From Lachnospiraceae bacterium (GTDB lineage Bacteria > Bacillota > Clostridia > Lachnospirales > Lachnospiraceae): a DNA stretch of 64,000 bases. Positions 45,539 through 52,958 of the stretch are shown piece by piece; position 1 is the first letter of the stretch, and the number at the start of each line of letters is the position of its first letter. The position numbers and the translations under genes were made by a program. A model generated the notes under the pieces. It was not told the DNA's origin. It searched no databases and worked only from the letters and a program-made list of their open reading frames with translations. The stretch lies in NCBI GenBank assembly GCA_017437065.1, contig JAFSBX010000076.1, forward strand, positions 214,466 to 278,465, in the 5' to 3' direction.

Positions 45539-46069
45539 ATGGAAGAAACAAATCATGACAAGATTTTACAAGATGAAAATGGGAAAATGAAATTTGATTT
45601 TTCAAATGCATTAGATGTGTTTGAACCACATGTGTTGGCGAGTATGTATTCAGAATATCTGTCAGATGTAGATTTTGTGGTGGAAGATAAAGAGAAATTG
45701 ATATGTTTGGAATACAAAAATGCTAATGTAAGAAATGCAAGCAATCCGGAAGCATTTCAAAAAAAGTTAGCAGAAGAACCATTTTGGAAGAGACTGGCAA
45801 GAAAGTTTTATGGAACGATGTTCCTTGTATGGGCAAGTGAAAAAAATCCGTCAGATAAGCCGGTACAATATGTTTTTCTAATGGAAACCAATCCGGGTAT
45901 GGATGATGCGTTGAAGAAAAAGATAGTTGCAAAAATGCCCTCGCATTTACCGTTTGCATATCAGAAAGAGGGAGAAATAAAGCGACGCGTTATTGATGAA
46001 TTTTTACTTGTTAATTTGGATGAATGGAAAGAGATATATCCACAGTATCCTATTGATTATATAGAATGA
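45539..46069 (+). CDS. Predicted PD-(D/E)XK-like nuclease partner of the ATPase
   Basis: 176 residues, soluble. SDVDFVVEDKEKLICLEYKN places D45, E58 and K60 on adjacent strands, matching the D-x(n)-ExK active site of restriction-like nucleases. A long helix (FQKKLAEEPFWKRLARKFYG) and a strand (VQYVFLME) follow, compatible with that fold. AAAGGAG precedes the ATG, and the gene is tightly coupled to the ATPase. Nuclease activity and a defence role are inferences; a non-catalytic adaptor cannot be excluded. Confidence 0.6.
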   Translation: MEETNHDKILQDENGKMKFDFSNALDVFEPHVLASMYSEYLSDVDFVVEDKEKLICLEYKNANVRNASNPEAFQKKLAEEPFWKRLARKFYGTMFLVWASEKNPSDKPVQYVFLMETNPGMDDALKKKIVAKMPSHLPFAYQKEGEIKRRVIDEFLLVNLDEWKEIYPQYPIDYIE

Positions 46070-46203
46070 CAATGAGTTTTATATGAAATATTTCTGATAT
46101 GTAAGGGGAAGAACTTTTCACAAAAAACAAGGTTTTAGAAAATATTTTTATTATTTTCCTTTTATGTCTTGAATTTTTAGGATAAATTAGGTAAAATGAT
46201 TCT

Positions 46204-46262
46204 GCTGACAAAATTTTGTCAATCTTACTTGTACGTTAAAATATGGACAAGGCTGACAAAAT
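46204..46262. promoter_or_regulatory. Palindrome and direct repeat upstream of gap
   Basis: TGACAAAATTTTGTCA (46206-46221) is a perfect 16-bp palindrome, and its left half recurs as GCTGACAAAAT at 46252-46262 (same 11 bp as 46204-46214), 48 bp away. It lies 40-95 nt before gap. The GAC...GTC layout recalls CggR-type operators of gapA in Bacillus, but the regulator is not in the window. TTGTCA and TAAAAT (46237-46242) could form a promoter with short spacing. Confidence 0.6.
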
Positions 46263-46300
46263 AATAAATAAGAAATTTCAATTTCAGGAGGATACTAAAA

Positions 46301-47314
46301 ATGGCAGTAAGAGTAGCAATTAATGGTTTTGGTCGTATTGGTCGTCTTGCATTCAGACAGATGTTCAATGCAGAAGGATATGAAGTTGTAGCAATCAACG
46401 ATTTAACAAGCCCTTCTATGTTGGCTCACTTATTAAAATATGACTCTTCACAGGGTAAATATGCTTTAGCTGATACAGTAGAAGCTGGTGAAGATTCTAT
46501 CACAGTTGATGGCAAAAAAATCACAATTTACAAAGAAGCAGACGCTTCCAAACTTCCTTGGGGAGAATTAAAAGTAGACGTTGTTCTTGAATGTACAGGT
46601 TTCTATACATCCAAAGACAAAGCTTCTGCTCATATTACAGCAGGTGCTCGTAAAGTTGTTATTTCTGCACCGGCAGGAAATGACCTTCCTACAATCGTTT
46701 ACAATGTAAACCACACAACATTAAAACCGGAAGATACAGTTATTTCTGCAGCTTCTTGTACAACAAACTGCTTAGCACCTATGGCTAAAGCACTTAACGA
46801 TTGTGCACCAATCATGAGCGGTATCATGACAACAGTTCATGCTTACACAGGAGATCAGATGATTCTTGACGGACCTCAGAGAAAAGGTGATTTAAGAAGA
46901 TCTCGTGCAGGCGCTTGCAATATCGTTCCTAACTCAACAGGTGCTGCTAAAGCTATCGGTTTAGTAATTCCTGAATTAAACGGTAAATTAATCGGTTCTG
47001 CGCAGCGTGTACCTACTCCTACAGGTTCTACAACAATCTTAGTAGCAGTAGTTAAAGGTAACGTAACAAAAGAGCAGATCAACGATGCTATGAAAGCAGC
47101 TGCTACAGAATCTTTCGCTTACAATACAGACGAAATCGTATCCAGCGATATCATCGGTAGCACATATGGTTCTATCTTCGATGCAACACAGACAATGGTT
47201 GCTCCTATGGAAGATGGAAATACACAGGTACAGGTTGTTTCTTGGTATGACAATGAAAACAGCTACACAAGCCAGATGGTTCGTACAATCAAATACTTCT
47301 CTGAGTTAGCATAA
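46301..47314 (+). CDS. gap: Glyceraldehyde-3-phosphate dehydrogenase, type I
   Basis: 337 residues. NAD-binding start [18 protein letters not shown], catalytic cysteine in [15 protein letters not shown], and [15 protein letters not shown] near the C-terminus. Catalyses the oxidative phosphorylation step of glycolysis. CAGGAGGA lies 10 nt before the ATG. Codon use is strongly biased (GCT, ACA, GTT, AAC), as expected of a highly expressed gene, and unlike most of the window. First gene of the gap-pgk-tpiA cluster. Confidence 0.98.
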   Translation: MAVRVAINGFGRIGRLAFRQMFNAEGYEVVAINDLTSPSMLAHLLKYDSSQGKYALADTVEAGEDSITVDGKKITIYKEADASKLPWGELKVDVVLECTGFYTSKDKASAHITAGARKVVISAPAGNDLPTIVYNVNHTTLKPEDTVISAASCTTNCLAPMAKALNDCAPIMSGIMTTVHAYTGDQMILDGPQRKGDLRRSRAGACNIVPNSTGAAKAIGLVIPELNGKLIGSAQRVPTPTGSTTILVAVVKGNVTKEQINDAMKAAATESFAYNTDEIVSSDIIGSTYGSIFDATQTMVAPMEDGNTQVQVVSWYDNENSYTSQMVRTIKYFSELA

Positions 47315-47378
47315 TTAAAATAATTCTAGAAGTTTTGTACAATTTAAAAGTGTCAAGTACACTGGTAAGACTTTAATG

Positions 47379-47405
47379 GTCCGGCCTTATGGGCCGGACT
47401 GTTTT
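47379..47405 (+). terminator. GC-rich terminator-like hairpin after gap
   Basis: GTCCGGCC (47379-47386) pairs with GGCCGGAC (47392-47399) around TTATG, followed by TGTTTTG. The T tract is interrupted, so termination may be partial, lowering pgk and tpiA relative to gap. Confidence 0.7.
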
Positions 47406-47414
47406 GCTATAAAA

Positions 47415-47470
47415 GAATGAAAAATCACAGATTTTTCATTCGGCAAATTTGTGCAAAGGCACAAATTCGC
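47415..47470 (+). repeat. Two further tandem hairpins between gap and pgk
   Basis: GAATGAAAAATC/GATTTTTCATTC (47415-47441, 3-nt loop) and AATTTGTGC/GCACAAATT (47446-47467, loop AAAG) follow directly after the terminator-like stem. Neither has a T tract. They could protect the pgk-tpiA message or mark an RNA processing point. Confidence 0.65.
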
Positions 47471-47499
47471 AAGTTATAAAGAAAGGAAAGGTGTAAAAT

Positions 47500-48723
47500 A
47501 TGTCTTTAAACAAAAAATCAGTAGATGATATTAATGTAGCAGGAAAAAGAGTTTTAGTAAGATGTGACTTCAACGTACCTTTAAAGAATGGTGAAATTAC
47601 AGATGAAACTCGTATTGTAGCAGCACTTCCTACAATCAACAAATTAATCGGTGATGGCGGAAAAGTTATTCTTTGCTCCCACCTCGGAAAAGTTAAAAAC
47701 GGACCAAACGAAGGAGAATCTCTTGCACCGGTAGCAGCAAGACTTTCAGAAAAACTTGGCAAAGAAGTTAACTTTGTTGCTGATTACAATGTAACAGGCG
47801 AAGCAGCTACAGCAGCTGTTGCAGCTATGAAAGAAGGAGATGTTGTTTTATTACAGAATACACGTTTCCGTGGCTCAGAAGAAACAAAGAACGGCGAAGA
47901 ATTCAGCAAAGAATTAGCTGATCTTGCAGATGTATATGTATGTGATGCTTTCGGTTCTTCCCACAGAGCACATGCTTCCGTAGCAGGTGTTACAAAATTC
48001 ATCTCCGAAAAAGGTGGAGAAAATGTAGTTGGTTACTTAATGCAGAAAGAAATCGAATTCCTTGGAAATGCAGTAGAAAATCCGGTTAGACCGTTCGTTG
48101 CAATCCTTGGTGGTGCGAAAGTAGCAGATAAATTAAACGTTATTTCTAACCTTCTTGAAAAATGTGATACACTTATCATCGGTGGTGGTATGGCTTACAC
48201 ATTCTTAAAAGCTCAGGGTTATGAAATCGGAAAATCTTTAGTAGATGATTCCAAACTTGATTACTGCAAAGAAATGATGGAAAAAGCAGAAAAACTTGGA
48301 AAGAAATTATTACTTCCGGTTGATGCTGTTACAATCGTTGATTTCCCTAATCCAATCGATGCTCCGGTTGAAGTTGAAACATATGATGTTACAAATATGC
48401 CGGCAGACAGAGAAGGATGTGATATCGGACCTAAGACAGCAGCTATGTATGCAGAAGCAGTGAAAACTGCAAAAACTGTAGTATGGAACGGACCGATGGG
48501 TGTATTCGAAAATCCTACATTAGCTGCAGGTACAATTGCAGTAGCAAAAGCTTTAGCTGAAACAGATGCAACAACAATCATCGGTGGTGGTGACTCTGCA
48601 GCAGCTGTAAATCAGTTAGGATTCGCAGATAAGATGAGCCATATTTCTACAGGTGGCGGTGCTTCTCTTGAATTCCTTGAAGGAAAAGAACTTCCGGGTG
48701 TCGTAGCAGCAGATAACAAATAA
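47500..48723 (+). CDS. pgk: Phosphoglycerate kinase
   Basis: 407 residues. [12 protein letters not shown] with substrate-binding Arg/Asp, [39 protein letters not shown], and the nucleotide-binding [13 protein letters not shown]. Transfers phosphate from 1,3-bisphosphoglycerate to ADP. AGGAAAGG precedes the ATG. Strong codon bias like gap. Slightly longer than the usual 395-400 residues because of small insertions. Confidence 0.98.
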   Translation: MSLNKKSVDDINVAGKRVLVRCDFNVPLKNGEITDETRIVAALPTINKLIGDGGKVILCSHLGKVKNGPNEGESLAPVAARLSEKLGKEVNFVADYNVTGEAATAAVAAMKEGDVVLLQNTRFRGSEETKNGEEFSKELADLADVYVCDAFGSSHRAHASVAGVTKFISEKGGENVVGYLMQKEIEFLGNAVENPVRPFVAILGGAKVADKLNVISNLLEKCDTLIIGGGMAYTFLKAQGYEIGKSLVDDSKLDYCKEMMEKAEKLGKKLLLPVDAVTIVDFPNPIDAPVEVETYDVTNMPADREGCDIGPKTAAMYAEAVKTAKTVVWNGPMGVFENPTLAAGTIAVAKALAETDATTIIGGGDSAAAVNQLGFADKMSHISTGGGASLEFLEGKELPGVVAADNK

Positions 48724-48745
48724 ATAGAAAAAGAGGATGAAAGAA

Positions 48746-49495
48746 ATGGCAAGAAAGAAAATTGTAGCCGGAAACTGGAAAATGAACATGACTCCAAGCC
48801 AGGCTGTTAAATTAGTAGAAGAATTAAAACCACTTGTAGCAAGTGATGACGTAGAAGTTGTTTACTGCGTACCTGCTATCGACATCGTTCCGGTTGTTGA
48901 AGCTGTAAAAGGTACTAACGTAGTTGTTGGTGCAGAAAACATGTACTATGAAGAAAGCGGAGCTTACACAGGTGAAATTTCTCCTGAAATGTTAGTAGAT
49001 GCCGGTGTTAAATACGTTATCATCGGTCATTCTGAGAGACGTGATTACTTCAATGAATGTGATTGCATGCTTAACAAAAAAGTGAAAAAAGCTTTAGAGC
49101 ATAACTTAACACCAATTCTTTGCTGTGGTGAATCTTTAGAGCAGAGAGAAATGGGAATCACTCTTGACTGGATTCGTATGCAGATCAAATCTGACTTAAA
49201 AGATGTTACAGCAGAACAGGTAGCTTCTTTAGTTATCGCTTACGAGCCAATCTGGGCTATTGGAACAGGTAAAACTGCTACAACAGAACAGGCTCAGGAA
49301 GTTTGTAAAGCAATTCGTGACTGCATCGCAGAAATCTATGATACAGATACAGCAGAAAAAGTTCGTATTCAGTACGGCGGTTCTGTTAATGCAGGAAATG
49401 CAGCAGAATTATTTGCACAGCCTGATATCGATGGTGGTTTAGTTGGCGGTGCTTCTTTGAAAGCTGATTTCGGAAAAATTGTTAACTATAAATAA
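48746..49495 (+). CDS. tpiA: Triosephosphate isomerase
   Basis: 249 residues. [14 protein letters not shown] with catalytic Lys, [11 protein letters not shown] with catalytic His, [13 protein letters not shown] with catalytic Glu and GGSVNAGN phosphate loop. Interconverts dihydroxyacetone phosphate and glyceraldehyde 3-phosphate. ATG 48746 is preferred, 10 nt after GAGGA; an in-frame ATG at 48737 overlaps that site. Terminates at the strong hairpin at 49521. Confidence 0.97.
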   Translation: MARKKIVAGNWKMNMTPSQAVKLVEELKPLVASDDVEVVYCVPAIDIVPVVEAVKGTNVVVGAENMYYEESGAYTGEISPEMLVDAGVKYVIIGHSERRDYFNECDCMLNKKVKKALEHNLTPILCCGESLEQREMGITLDWIRMQIKSDLKDVTAEQVASLVIAYEPIWAIGTGKTATTEQAQEVCKAIRDCIAEIYDTDTAEKVRIQYGGSVNAGNAAELFAQPDIDGGLVGGASLKADFGKIVNYK

Positions 49496-49520
49496 GTTTT
49501 AAAACAAAAAATAATAAAAT

Positions 49521-49557
49521 GAAAAGGGAAAACGAAGTTGATTCGTTTTCCCTTTTC
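49521..49557. terminator. Bidirectional terminator after tpiA
   Basis: GAAAAGGGAAAACGAA (49521-49536) pairs perfectly with 49542-49557 over 16 bp around GTTGA. T-rich sequence flanks it on both strands, serving tpiA and the converging tautomerase gene. Confidence 0.92.
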
Positions 49558-49568
49558 TTCATAAAATA

Positions 49569-49781
49569 TTAGTTTTTATGGCTGTTTATGTATTCTGCTT
49601 TTACAATATCAATCGTTTTACCACCAATACCTATGTTTTTATCAGGTAATTCTTTAATGGTAGTCATGAAAAATTCAGGTGGTATATTCATAATTTCAGA
49701 AGAAACCTCTGTTAATTTTTTAATTAGTAATTCTTTTTGTGAATCAGATAAAATTCCACCTTCTACAGTAATGTACGGCAT
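49569..49781 (-). CDS. 4-oxalocrotonate tautomerase family protein
   Basis: 70 residues. After Met removal the N-terminus is PYITVEGG, providing the catalytic proline of the tautomerase superfamily; LSDSQKELLIKKLTEVSSEIMNIPPEFF fits the single helix and following strand. ATG 49781 has AAGGGGA upstream. The natural substrate is unknown. Single-gene unit. Confidence 0.85.
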   Translation of the reverse strand: MPYITVEGGILSDSQKELLIKKLTEVSSEIMNIPPEFFMTTIKELPDKNIGIGGKTIDIVKAEYINSHKN

Positions 49782-49900
49782 ATGACAATTCCCCTTTTTT
49801 TTTTCATAAGTATAGCACAGAAAAAGTTTCATGAGGGTAAAATAGCCTAATTTAATTATGAAAATTTATTTAAAATATATATTCAGTATTGTTAAAAACG

Positions 49901-49909
49901 TGTTATAAT
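49901..49909 (+). promoter_or_regulatory. Extended -10 of the chemoreceptor-like gene
   Basis: TGTTATAAT at 49901-49909 is a strong extended -10 about 35 nt before the GTG start. No good -35 is visible. Confidence 0.5.
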
Positions 49910-49943
49910 ATTTATATTATATTGTCGAAGGAGAGTGGCACAA

Positions 49944-50537
49944 GTGGAATTAAGAGAATTTGTAGATATGCAGGAATTTGAGAAAATTATATCAAATTGG
50001 GCATTGGTAACAGGACTTGCAGCAGTAGCAGTAGGAAATGATGGGAAGTACATAACAAAATGTTATAACAGTAATACCGGTTTAAAGGATTTTCAGATCG
50101 AACTTACATTAAAAGGAGAGAGAGTTGGAACTGTTACAGGAGGACAGGTATCTTCAGAAGATTCTGATGAAGAAAAAGTTGCAGCAGCAGTAGAGTTGCT
50201 TGGACAGGCTTTGAATAATTTCATTAGTGAAGAATACAATAAAAAGACAAGCGGAGGTATTCTTGGACAGCTCACAGAGGGAGTAGAAAAGACAAATGTA
50301 CTTGTTGATGAAATAAAGAAAAAAACAGGTGAACTTAGATCTATTCAGGGAAAACAAAAAATTCTCGCATTAAATGCAAGTATTGAAGCGGCAAGAGCAG
50401 GTGAAATGGGTGCCGGTTTTGCTGTAGTTGCAGGAGAAGTAGGAAAGCTTTCAGAAATCAGTTCTGAAGTAAATGGTGAGATTGAAGCCATTGTGACAAA
50501 AATATCAGACGTAGTTACTGCGATGAAAGAAGTGTAA
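49944..50537 (+). CDS. Soluble mini-chemoreceptor: PocR-like sensor plus MCP signalling tip
   Basis: About 197 residues with no membrane helix. Residues 1-100 (LREFVDMQEFEKIISNWALVTGLAAVAVGND and following strands) resemble a PocR-type ligand-binding domain. Residues 105-197 carry a short methyl-accepting signalling hairpin with KILALNASIEAARAGEMGAG, the tip that contacts CheA and CheW. The helical bundle is far shorter than in classical receptors. GTG 49944 (AAGGAG 10 nt upstream) is preferred to GTG 49935. No che genes are nearby. Ligand and partner unknown. Confidence 0.75.
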   Translation: MELREFVDMQEFEKIISNWALVTGLAAVAVGNDGKYITKCYNSNTGLKDFQIELTLKGERVGTVTGGQVSSEDSDEEKVAAAVELLGQALNNFISEEYNKKTSGGILGQLTEGVEKTNVLVDEIKKKTGELRSIQGKQKILALNASIEAARAGEMGAGFAVVAGEVGKLSEISSEVNGEIEAIVTKISDVVTAMKEV

Positions 50538-50565
50538 GAAAGTAGGAAACATCAGCAAAAATCCA

Positions 50566-50665
50566 TTGACTTTTATAACGACGGATATTATACTATATCA
50601 AGTATCGAGTTTGAAGGACACACCTAAGAACAGGTGTTGTCCTTTTTTGTGCGGCTAAAGGCCGC
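50566..50665 (+). promoter_or_regulatory. Helicase promoter and leader with intrinsic terminator
   Basis: TTGACT (50566-50571) and TATACT (50589-50594) have 17-nt spacing, giving a leader of about 85 nt. It contains a terminator: AAGGACA (50614-50620) pairs with TGTCCTT (50638-50644), extended by ACCT/AGGT inside, followed by TTTTTT (50643-50648). Right behind it a second hairpin, GCGGC-TAAAG-GCCGC (50651-50665), ends 19 nt before the helicase start. Premature termination, relieved under some condition, is likely. Confidence 0.75.
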
Positions 50666-50684
50666 GGAAAAAGAAAGGAAAAGA

Positions 50685-52241
50685 ATGGAACCAATTAGTT
50701 ATACAGAATCAGCAATAGATGAAAGAATTATCAGAGCAGTAGAAGAGATGGGATTTGAAAAAATGACTCCTATCCAGCAACAGGCAATTCCCTGCTTTTT
50801 AGAAGGAAAAGATATTATCGGACAGGCACAGACAGGAACCGGTAAAACAGCAGCCTTTGGTATTCCGGTACTTATGAGCGTAAATCCTGAGGTGAAGGGA
50901 TTACAGGCATTGGTGCTGTGTCCAACGAGAGAACTTGCCATCCAGGCGGCAGATGAAATGCATAAATTTGCAAAATATCTTCATGGAATTAAAATTCTTC
51001 CGGTATATGGCGGACAGGATATTTCCAGACAGATTCGTGCATTAAAGGCTGGAGTGCAGATTATTGTAGGTACTCCCGGGCGTGTCATGGATCATATGCG
51101 CAGACATACGTTAAAGTTAGACAATTTAAAAATGATTGTTTTGGACGAAGCGGATGAGATGTTGAATATGGGATTTCGGGAAGATATAGAAACTATATTG
51201 AAGGAAACTCCGGAAGACAGACAGACAGCACTGTTTTCAGCAACCATGCCGAAGGCAATTCTGGATATCACCCACACTTATCAGAAAGAAGATGCGGTAC
51301 ATGTGAAGGTGGCGCAGAAGGAAGTGACAGTACCGCTTATTTCACAGTATTACTATCAGCTTCAAAGTAAGCAGAAGGAAGAAGTATTGAGCCGTCTTTT
51401 GGATTATTATAATCCGAAACGTTCTCTTATTTTCTGTAATACAAAAAGAATGGTAGACCAGCTGACGGAAAATTTGAAAGCAAGAGGATATAATGTAGAA
51501 GGTCTTCATGGTGATTTATCTCAGAACCAGAGAGATACTGTAATGAATTTGTTCCGTGGAGGCAGGGCAGATATTTTGATTGCTACGGATGTGGCAGCAC
51601 GCGGAATTGATGTAGATGATGTAGAGGCTGTATTTAACTTTGACGTGCCGGAAGATATTGAATATTATGTACATCGTATCGGAAGAACCGGTCGTGCGGG
51701 AAGAACCGGTCGTTCATTTACTTTTGTGGTTGGAAGAGAAATTTATAAGCTCAGAGATATTGAAAGAAGCTGTAAGACGAAAATCAAAGAAAAAAATATT
51801 CCGTCAGCAGCTGAAATTACTGCAGTAAAAGCAAATAAAATTCTGGATGAAGCATTAGAAGTTGCTCAAAATCAGGATTTAGATAAAATGATTGACATTA
51901 TTGAAGAAAAACTGGAGTCCGGAGAAATTACTTCTATGGAACTGGCAGCGGCCTTTTTGAAGCTTGGCATGGGAGAAGAATTAAAAGATATTAAAATCGA
52001 AAAATTCGTTCCCCGTAAATCCGGTGGCAGAGACAGAAGAGGCGGCGACAGAAACGGCAGGGACAGAGCAGGAAATCGTTCAAGATTTGCTAAAGGTGAG
52101 AAAAAGGGTTACGGCAGCTATGGAGATAAAAAGAAGCGTAATTTTGATAAAAAAGATGTACAAACAACAAAAACCTATCATGGCAGACGTAAGTCCGGCG
52201 AGTTAAAAGGAAATAAACGCAGAGAGAAAAAGGCAGAGTAA
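50685..52241 (+). CDS. DEAD-box RNA helicase (CshA-like)
   Basis: 518 residues. Q motif FEKMTPIQQQAIP, motif I AQTGTGKT, PTRELA, motif II VLDEADEM, SAT, IATDVAARGIDV and motif VI HRIGRTGRAGRTG. The C-terminal 60 residues are a basic glycine/arginine tail (GGRDRRGGDRNGRDRAG) for RNA binding. CshA-type helicases help ribosome assembly and mRNA turnover, often induced by cold. ATG 50685 has AAAGGA upstream; the in-frame extension to 50634 would start in the terminator. Confidence 0.94.
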   Translation: MEPISYTESAIDERIIRAVEEMGFEKMTPIQQQAIPCFLEGKDIIGQAQTGTGKTAAFGIPVLMSVNPEVKGLQALVLCPTRELAIQAADEMHKFAKYLHGIKILPVYGGQDISRQIRALKAGVQIIVGTPGRVMDHMRRHTLKLDNLKMIVLDEADEMLNMGFREDIETILKETPEDRQTALFSATMPKAILDITHTYQKEDAVHVKVAQKEVTVPLISQYYYQLQSKQKEEVLSRLLDYYNPKRSLIFCNTKRMVDQLTENLKARGYNVEGLHGDLSQNQRDTVMNLFRGGRADILIATDVAARGIDVDDVEAVFNFDVPEDIEYYVHRIGRTGRAGRTGRSFTFVVGREIYKLRDIERSCKTKIKEKNIPSAAEITAVKANKILDEALEVAQNQDLDKMIDIIEEKLESGEITSMELAAAFLKLGMGEELKDIKIEKFVPRKSGGRDRRGGDRNGRDRAGNRSRFAKGEKKGYGSYGDKKKRNFDKKDVQTTKTYHGRRKSGELKGNKRREKKAE

Positions 52242-52275
52242 AATGCAGAAGGTCCCAAATAGGAGGCTCGACAAA

Positions 52276-52932
52276 GTGAAAGATGGAAAATGTATTGTAA
52301 TTTGTGCCGGAGATTTTACTCCGGTGGAAATAAAGAAAAAAGATGGAGATTTTGTTATAGCGGTAGACGGTGGCTACTTGTATAGTAAGGTGGCAGAAGT
52401 TGCCCCCGATTTGATTATCGGAGATTTTGATTCGGTTGGAGCCACAGAAGCAGAAGAACTTTCCCTGATGAAAGTAACTGCACCGGAGAGAATCGTAGAA
52501 TTGGATTCCTGCAAAGACGATACGGACACTTTGGCTGCATTAAGAATCGGTCTGGAAAAAGGATATCGCAATTTTCATATTTATGCGGCTATGGGGGGAA
52601 GACTGGAACATACCATTGCAAATATACAATGCCTTCATTTCTTAAAAAATCATGGTGCGAAAGGGTACATTATGGATGCTTTTTGCATGATGACTCTGAT
52701 TCAGAATGAAACAGTGGCATTTCAGAAAGGGATGGAAGGATATTTATCTTTGTTTTCTCTGAATGAAAAGGCGAAGGGTGTTACGATAAGGAATATGAAA
52801 TATTCGCTAGACAATGCAGAATTCACAAATGATTTTCCCGTTGGAATTAGTAATGAGTTTATTGGAGAAGAAGGGGAAGTTACTGTGGAAAACGGCACTT
52901 TGTTAGCGATTATCAGATGGGCGGAAGAGTAA
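52276..52932 (+). CDS. thiN: Thiamine pyrophosphokinase
   Basis: 218 residues. CIVICAGDFTP, VIAVDGGYLYSKV, PDLIIGDFDSVG and DTDTLAALRIGLEKGYRNFHIYAAMGGRLEH match the ThiN fold, with the Asp-rich motifs that bind ATP-Mg and thiamine. Converts thiamine to the diphosphate cofactor. GTG 52276 is preferred, 9 nt after AGGAGG; ATG 52243, two bases after the helicase stop, would add 11 residues. Likely cotranscribed with the helicase. Confidence 0.92.
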   Translation: MKDGKCIVICAGDFTPVEIKKKDGDFVIAVDGGYLYSKVAEVAPDLIIGDFDSVGATEAEELSLMKVTAPERIVELDSCKDDTDTLAALRIGLEKGYRNFHIYAAMGGRLEHTIANIQCLHFLKNHGAKGYIMDAFCMMTLIQNETVAFQKGMEGYLSLFSLNEKAKGVTIRNMKYSLDNAEFTNDFPVGISNEFIGEEGEVTVENGTLLAIIRWAEE

Positions 52933-52948
52933 ACTTACCGCCCATTTT
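52918..52948 (+). terminator. Terminator overlapping the thiN 3' end
   Basis: TGGGCGG (52918-52924), inside the last thiN codons, pairs with CCGCCCA (52938-52944), followed by TTTT. An inner AAG/CTT pairing extends it. Confidence 0.75.
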
Positions 52949-52958
52949 CTGAATCTTT

